Below the pieces are notes generated by a model. That model saw only the letters and a program-made list of their open reading frames with translations. It had not been told where the DNA came from and did no database searches. From Takashimella koratensis (taxonomy: Eukaryota; Basidiomycota; Tremellomycetes; Trichosporonales; Tetragoniomycetaceae), in NCBI GenBank assembly GCA_003116875.1, contig BCKT01000005.1, forward strand, positions 620,001 through 684,000: DNA of 64,000 nucleotides, given 5' to 3'. Each line of letters begins with the position of its first letter. Position 1 is the stretch's first letter. Below are positions 59,501 through 64,000 of the stretch, in pieces. A program made the translations under genes and the position numbers.

Positions 59501-61694
59501 CCTCGTCGATGCACTCGTCGCTTTCCTTGGCTCGTACGTCGCAGCCGATGTAGACTCGGCAACGCGACTCGTGCCCGTCCTGGTGGATAACTTGGGTAAA
59601 GTCGTGGAATTGCCAGATGCGACGAGAGGAGGAACGTCGACGTATACCACCACAGCTAAATGTATTGGCGCCGTAGTGGCTCAGTCGAAGAGGAACCAGG
59701 CGGGTGTTGTGGCTGTTTTCCAGAAGACTATCCAGGTGAGTGAGCGCACGGCTTTCAATCGTGTTCTTCAAACCTATGAGCCGAGATCGAGGCTGACTTT
59801 TATCCAGTCAACCGAAGCTGGCGAGGCAGACGTGTACCTCGCCCTTCTCTGCGTTGGAGAGACTGGCCGTGCTTCGTAAGTCCCCTTCACTTCCGCAGAT
59901 AAAACCAAAGTAGTAGCTAATGCATTGCAGCAACCTGTCCCCCGTCGCGGGGCTGTACGACCGTATCCTCCAGCTTTTCCAAAACGAGAGCGAGGAAGTC
60001 CGCAGCGCTGCTGCCTTTGCCGCCGGTGAATTCTTAGTTCTGTCGAACCGGACTTCACTTGAACTCAAGTGAATGAGAGTTCTGTATTGACGAGTTGGTA
60101 TAGGTAACCTTGCGGTCGGCGCACCGGGCCAGTTCTTGCCAGTGCTTGTGAAACACTTGACAGGTGCGCAGGATGGAGCTTCTCGAGTGCTCCTTTTGCA
60201 TGCGTTCAAAGAGGTAAGCCAGTCGTTCTCGCTTCACTCATGCCATCACTCGTCCAACCATATCCCAACTGACGACATTGTTAGGTCATCCTCCACACGA
60301 GCGCAGAACAGCTCGAGGCGCTTGCGGAGACCTTGTGGAACCCGCTCTTCGCAGAGGACAGCGGTTCTCAATCGGATGTCGGCGACGACGGGGTCCGAAA
60401 TGTCAAGGCTGCTTGTATTGGGAAGCTTACAACGGCCGCACCGAGCAAGTTCTTGCCCCAGCTCCAGGTGAGTCGTGGTTAGGATCCAACTAAGATTACG
60501 CACTCGTATTGACGGATCCGACCCGTGATGGCGACAATGTGCAGAAACTTCTCAAGTCGACACCGAGAGATCGCGCGATCGTCGCGGCGTCAGTTAGGTA
60601 TACGTTCATCGACACGTCTACGGCCTACGACGATTACATTGCGCCCATCATTGGTGACTTCTTAGCACTGATGAAGGATGAGAACTTGGTAAGTAGAGTT
60701 GTTCTTTTTTCAGCCTTTCCTCTCACCAGATTGGGATGCGACCTGCTTGGCCAATCCGAGGCAGTTTGCTGATCCCTGTTGCCCGATACAGATCGTTCGC
60801 AGGCTTTCACTCGCTTCACTCAACGCGGCAGTTCAAAACAAACCACATTTGATCATTGACAAACTCGGGATGCTTCAGCCGTACCTGTACGCAGAGACCG
60901 AGATCAAGCCCGAGCTTCAGCGAGATGTCCAGATGGGTCCATTCAAAGGTGGGTTACACGCTGGTGTCAGGTGGAGGACTTGCCCAAGCTCTATGGAAAA
61001 CATAACAAGAGCTTTCGCTGACGTTGTTCAGTTGTCCAAGATGACGGCGTGGAGAACCGAAAAGCGGCATACGAGACGATGTACACGATGGTGAGTCTTT
61101 TAGCATTTCGCAACGACCCGTCCGATAAGTTACACCCATTGACCTGCAAACCTTCTCCTTGTCGTCATTAGCTTGGGACATGTTTCAACAAGATTGACCT
61201 TCCTACATTCACTGAACGCGTCATGGCGGCTCTTCGCGACGAAGAGAACGAAGTCAAAGTCTTGGGTTTGATGCTCCTCCTTCGATTGGGCAAGTTGGCG
61301 TCGGCAACGGTGATCGCGAGGCTGGACGATGTGACCGAGTCGTTGCAGAAGATCATGAAAGATCTCGAGGTCAAGGAAGATACCGTTCGACAGGACTTGG
61401 AGCGAAAAGGTGAGTTCAAGGAATTCCGTCAATCCGGTCCATCATGAATTATGCTAACGCTTGTGATTCCCAACCCCAACGCTCATCTCCTCTTGTCCTC
61501 TTCTCATCGGGTCCACTTTCTCACCTCGACTTTGATCCTTGTCATCCACAGAGGAAATGCAGCGCTCGGCGTTGCGTACCGCGATCCCATTGTTCAAAAT
61601 GAGTACACCAACCCAAGCTCCGGCATTTCATGCGTTCATCACCAGCGTATTGCGGAATGACAAGTGGAAGGACTATCGCGACTACCAGGCTTGA
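56551..61694 (+). CDS. CAND1: cullin-associated NEDD8-dissociated protein 1 (CAND1/TIP120)
   Basis: Nineteen exons give 1255 aa: 56551-56601, 56672-56697, 56810-56998, 57088-57194, 57244-57338, 57402-57818, 57884-57979, 58035-58114, 58166-58453, 58514-59735, 59808-59875, 59931-60025, 60104-60213, 60285-60467, 60545-60688, 60792-60948, 61032-61090, 61172-61409 and 61552-61694. CAND1 is an all-HEAT-repeat protein that wraps un-neddylated cullin-Rbx1 and exchanges SCF substrate receptors. Features: [13 protein letters not shown] at the N-terminus, helical repeats throughout, the acidic loop (Asp/Glu run near residue 355) immediately before [17 protein letters not shown], which is diagnostic, and a C-terminal TIP120 domain. 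The gene is head-to-head with bS16m. All phases agree. Confidence 0.95.
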
Positions 61695-62358
61695 GGAGAT
61701 ACCAAACACGATGATGTCACCCGGTCTAACTTGGGCACGTACGCGGGAACAAGGAGAATATTGTACTTTTGTTTCGCGTAACGAAGAGATTGGTGAGATT
61801 GTGTAGATACTATCTACATCATGCATATTCGATGAAGAAGCATCAGAGGAGGCACGAGTGACGAGAACGCACAAAGAAGGTAGTTGGAGATATCAAAAGG
61901 AAGTGAGAATGTGAACCGAGCAAAGAAACAAAGTGCTATGATGCATGAATTGTACTAAAGAGAAAAAAAGTCAATGTTAGGTGATATCGAGAAAGACAGC
62001 GAGCGCTATGAAGAGATTGTAAAAATGAACGTGAAGAAAAGAAAAGAGAGATATAGACACTGCAGACACCTGAGAGACCGGGAAAGACTAGACTAGACAC
62101 GACAAGGGACGGGATTTACAAAGATGTAAGGAGGCGAGGCGAAGACGTTGGTGTGGGCGTAGCTGAGTTCGTGAGGTGAGTGAGAGTATATGGATATGAG
62201 TTTTGCGTGTGTGTTTAATTTTTTTTTTGTTCTTTTTTTTTTCTGATTTTCTGGTCGGTTTTCAATTCGTAGCGCTTCGTGGGGATGTCGTGATGCAGAG
62301 AGATACAGCGAGGGATGGTGTTTCGGTTGTGCTTATGTTGGTACATTGTGCACTAGGC
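61695..62358. other. intergenic region between convergent CAND1 and Ser-rich genes
   Basis: About 660 bp, AG-rich on the plus strand from 61860 to 62130, then T-runs near 62220-62242. Consistent with facing 3' UTRs; no gene seen. Confidence 0.5.
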
Positions 62359-64000
62359 CTACTTGAGGGCCGTTGCGACTGGTTTGTGCTCGAAGGGGCT
62401 CTTGAGTTCTTCGCAAGCTGCCATCCCGCCTGGTTTGGGGACAAGCACCGATAATCCGACCCCTGCGGACCTGGAGAGGCGATTCGACGATCCTCTCAGC
62501 CGCTTCGACTCTCTCCCCAGCGCGGGCCCACCCCGGTTTGGCGCAAACGACGACGAGAGGGCGAGTGAAGAGAGGGACAGCGACCCGGCGCCGGGCATAC
62601 CCGAGTCCGAGACGGATCGGTTTAAAGGAGGCGCCGCGATCCGGCCTCGACCGATGGAGCCGACCCCCGGGCCGAGGTAGTTGTACGCCGGTGCGGTAGC
62701 GGTCGATGTCGATGAGTAGGCGGAGGAAGAGGAGGACGAGGTGGATAGGGCGATCGAGGTGGGTGAAGGGAAAGTGAGTGGGCCAGGGCCAGTGAGGGAG
62801 AGTTTGGAGAGCGCATGAGTGGCCATGTCGGAGGACGCGGAGGTGGTGGATGAAGAGGAGGTGGTTGAGGTCGAGGGGAGGGTGAAGACGTCGCCCAAGC
62901 GAGGGGTAGGGACGGCCTCTGGCGACTCGACAGTGAGCGTGATAGCGGGTGTGCTAGTTCCCGATACCGAAGCTGACGCCAACGCCGAACCCGAGTCGGA
63001 CGAGTTCGTCGATGTCATCGACGCCGAGCGGCGGAACATTGCGATCGCATGCGGGAACGTCTGGTTAAGCGGGGTGATTGGCTCGTCGGCGTCTGCTCCA
63101 GCACTAAAGGAAGTGCGGGAGAAGAGCGAGGTCGCGGGGAGAGGATGAGGAATGTCGCTTGATTCTGCCTCGGTCTCGTCTGCGTCCATCTCGAGGTCGT
63201 CGTGGGAAGTCGACGAGGCGGAACTGGGTGACGACGCGAATGTCGATGAGACGGGGGAAGACTGGGATCGTTTCATGCTTTCCCCCGAGACGGGGTGAGC
63301 TTGAGTGAGAGTGAGGCTGTGCGGTACGGTCGAGCGTCGGGTCGGGCTCTCGCTCTCGAACCCGTCCTCGAGGCCTGAGAGGCCGCGCTTGCACATCCCG
63401 GGTCCATGTCCCAGTCGAGGGGCGGATACAGACGATGGCGTTGTACGGAAGTGAACCGCCTCGTCCATATCGATCATCATCTTGCTTCGAGTGGGCGTAG
63501 GCACGGGCGTCGTGTCGTCGCTCCCTGCTCGGTTTCCATACACCGCGCTCATACTTGCGCTCTCGATGAGGTCGGCAGAAGTGAACGACCTGCCGCGCTG
63601 GAGGAGCGACGCGGGTCGGACGGGCTGAATACCAGCCACAAAGGCCTTGCGGGGTGCGGGTGCAAAGTTGAACGTGAAGTTGACAGGGGAGGAGAGATCG
63701 CCGTTACCCGTGAGGACACACTGGGGGCCAACGGTGCTCGCTGTCTGGAGGGTGGAGCTGAGCCGCATCGCCTCGGAGATTCCGGTCGCTGGCGCGTCGT
63801 CCCCGCCGTACAAGCTGTCCATGCTGTGCTGCTGCCTGCTCATCGAGACGCCACCTGCACCGCCGAATCGGATCGGAAGGGCGTTCGACGAGGTCGAGGT
63901 CGAAGCCGAGGACGCGTCATCCTGCGCGTACCCAGCCGCGGGATACACGGGCGGGTTGACGAGAGAGGAGAGTGGCAACGGGGCACTGTGGCTCGCCGTG
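62359..64000 (-). CDS. Ser/Thr/Pro-rich protein of unknown function (N-terminus beyond window)
   Basis: One uninterrupted frame of about 546 codons from the right edge to a TAG at 62359-62361. No ATG need be assumed because the frame is open at position 64000. The product is dominated by Ser, Thr, Ala and Pro, with many SP/TP sites and RSxS-type phospho-sites such as GRSFTS and RSQSSP. There is an acidic patch (DDLEMDADETEAE), and the tail ends SPFEHKPVATALK. No folded domain, transmembrane segment or catalytic motif was recognised. The pattern suits a disordered regulatory protein or the disordered part of a larger one whose domain lies outside the window. Confidence 0.7.
   Translation of the reverse strand, partial: TASHSAPLPLSSLVNPPVYPAAGYAQDDASSASTSTSSNALPIRFGGAGGVSMSRQQHSMDSLYGGDDAPATGISEAMRLSSTLQTASTVGPQCVLTGNGDLSSPVNFTFNFAPAPRKAFVAGIQPVRPASLLQRGRSFTSADLIESASMSAVYGNRAGSDDTTPVPTPTRSKMMIDMDEAVHFRTTPSSVSAPRLGHGPGMCKRGLSGLEDGFESESPTRRSTVPHSLTLTQAHPVSGESMKRSQSSPVSSTFASSPSSASSTSHDDLEMDADETEAESSDIPHPLPATSLFSRTSFSAGADADEPITPLNQTFPHAIAMFRRSASMTSTNSSDSGSALASASVSGTSTPAITLTVESPEAVPTPRLGDVFTLPSTSTTSSSSTTSASSDMATHALSKLSLTGPGPLTFPSPTSIALSTSSSSSSAYSSTSTATAPAYNYLGPGVGSIGRGRIAAPPLNRSVSDSGMPGAGSLSLSSLALSSSFAPNRGGPALGRESKRLRGSSNRLSRSAGVGLSVLVPKPGGMAACEELKSPFEHKPVATALK

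Noticed and set aside
58889..59653. 254-codon minus-strand open frame
   Set aside because: Antisense to the large exon 10 of CAND1; no recognisable sequence.

Overview
The window is fungal nuclear DNA, most likely from a basidiomycete. I infer this from dense short introns (mostly 45-80 nt, GTGAGT/GTAAGT donors, YAG acceptors), exons down to 11-20 nt, roughly 55% GC, and the gene set: Mtg1, Bud32, Pol2, Rpa43, a Mpo1-type DUF962 protein, a Ctr copper transporter and a WSC/GH71 glucanase. Gene style resembles tremellomycetous yeasts, but nothing in the sequence fixes the genus. Exon joins below were built by hand so that splice sites, phase and family similarity agree.

Layout. 1-2623 (-): FHA-domain nuclear protein, open at the left edge. 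2624-7056: long pyrimidine-rich leader/promoter ending in a poly-C tract with a 100-N gap. 7057-8929 (+): GATA-type factor with an unusually long finger loop. 10011-11581 (-) and 11797-13410 (+): BUD32 and an MCTS1/Tma20 homologue, divergent. 13699-16281 (-): J-domain protein with a large unrecognised N-terminal half. 16688-17931 (-) and 18321-19304 (+): ETF beta subunit and a Ctr copper transporter, divergent. 19487-20705 (-): Mpo1-like protein. 21169-23636 (-): secreted WSC-WSC-GH71 alpha-1,3-glucanase. 23637-25924: no gene seen. 25925-27613 (+): mitochondrial GTPase Mtg1. 27748-30061 (-) and 30295-34515 (+): mitochondrial glutamyl-tRNA synthetase and TRAPP II subunit TRAPPC10/Trs130, divergent.

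34516-44309 is an accessory island: a one-direction (minus strand) tandem array of seven related genes or gene relics plus one orphan fragment. They are highly diverged but share an N-terminal CxxC-like pair, a helical middle and a C-terminal Cys signature C-x4-C-x4-C-x2-C, usually followed by an amphipathic stretch and a final [YH]-hydrophobic-C. At least one has an in-frame stop, one is fragmented and one carries an internal 30-nt duplication. I do not recognise the family; this is the best candidate for something undescribed.

44310-51743 (-): POL2, the DNA polymerase epsilon catalytic subunit. 52522-53585 (+): single-domain ABC ATPase. 53751-55201 (-): RNA polymerase I subunit Rpa43. 55714-56244 (-) and 56551-61694 (+): mitochondrial ribosomal protein bS16m and CAND1, divergent. 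62359-64000 (-): Ser/Thr/Pro-rich protein open at the right edge.

Most genes are unrelated housekeeping functions, often in head-to-head pairs with 200-800 bp between starts. No tRNA, rRNA, transposon or CRISPR array was identified.
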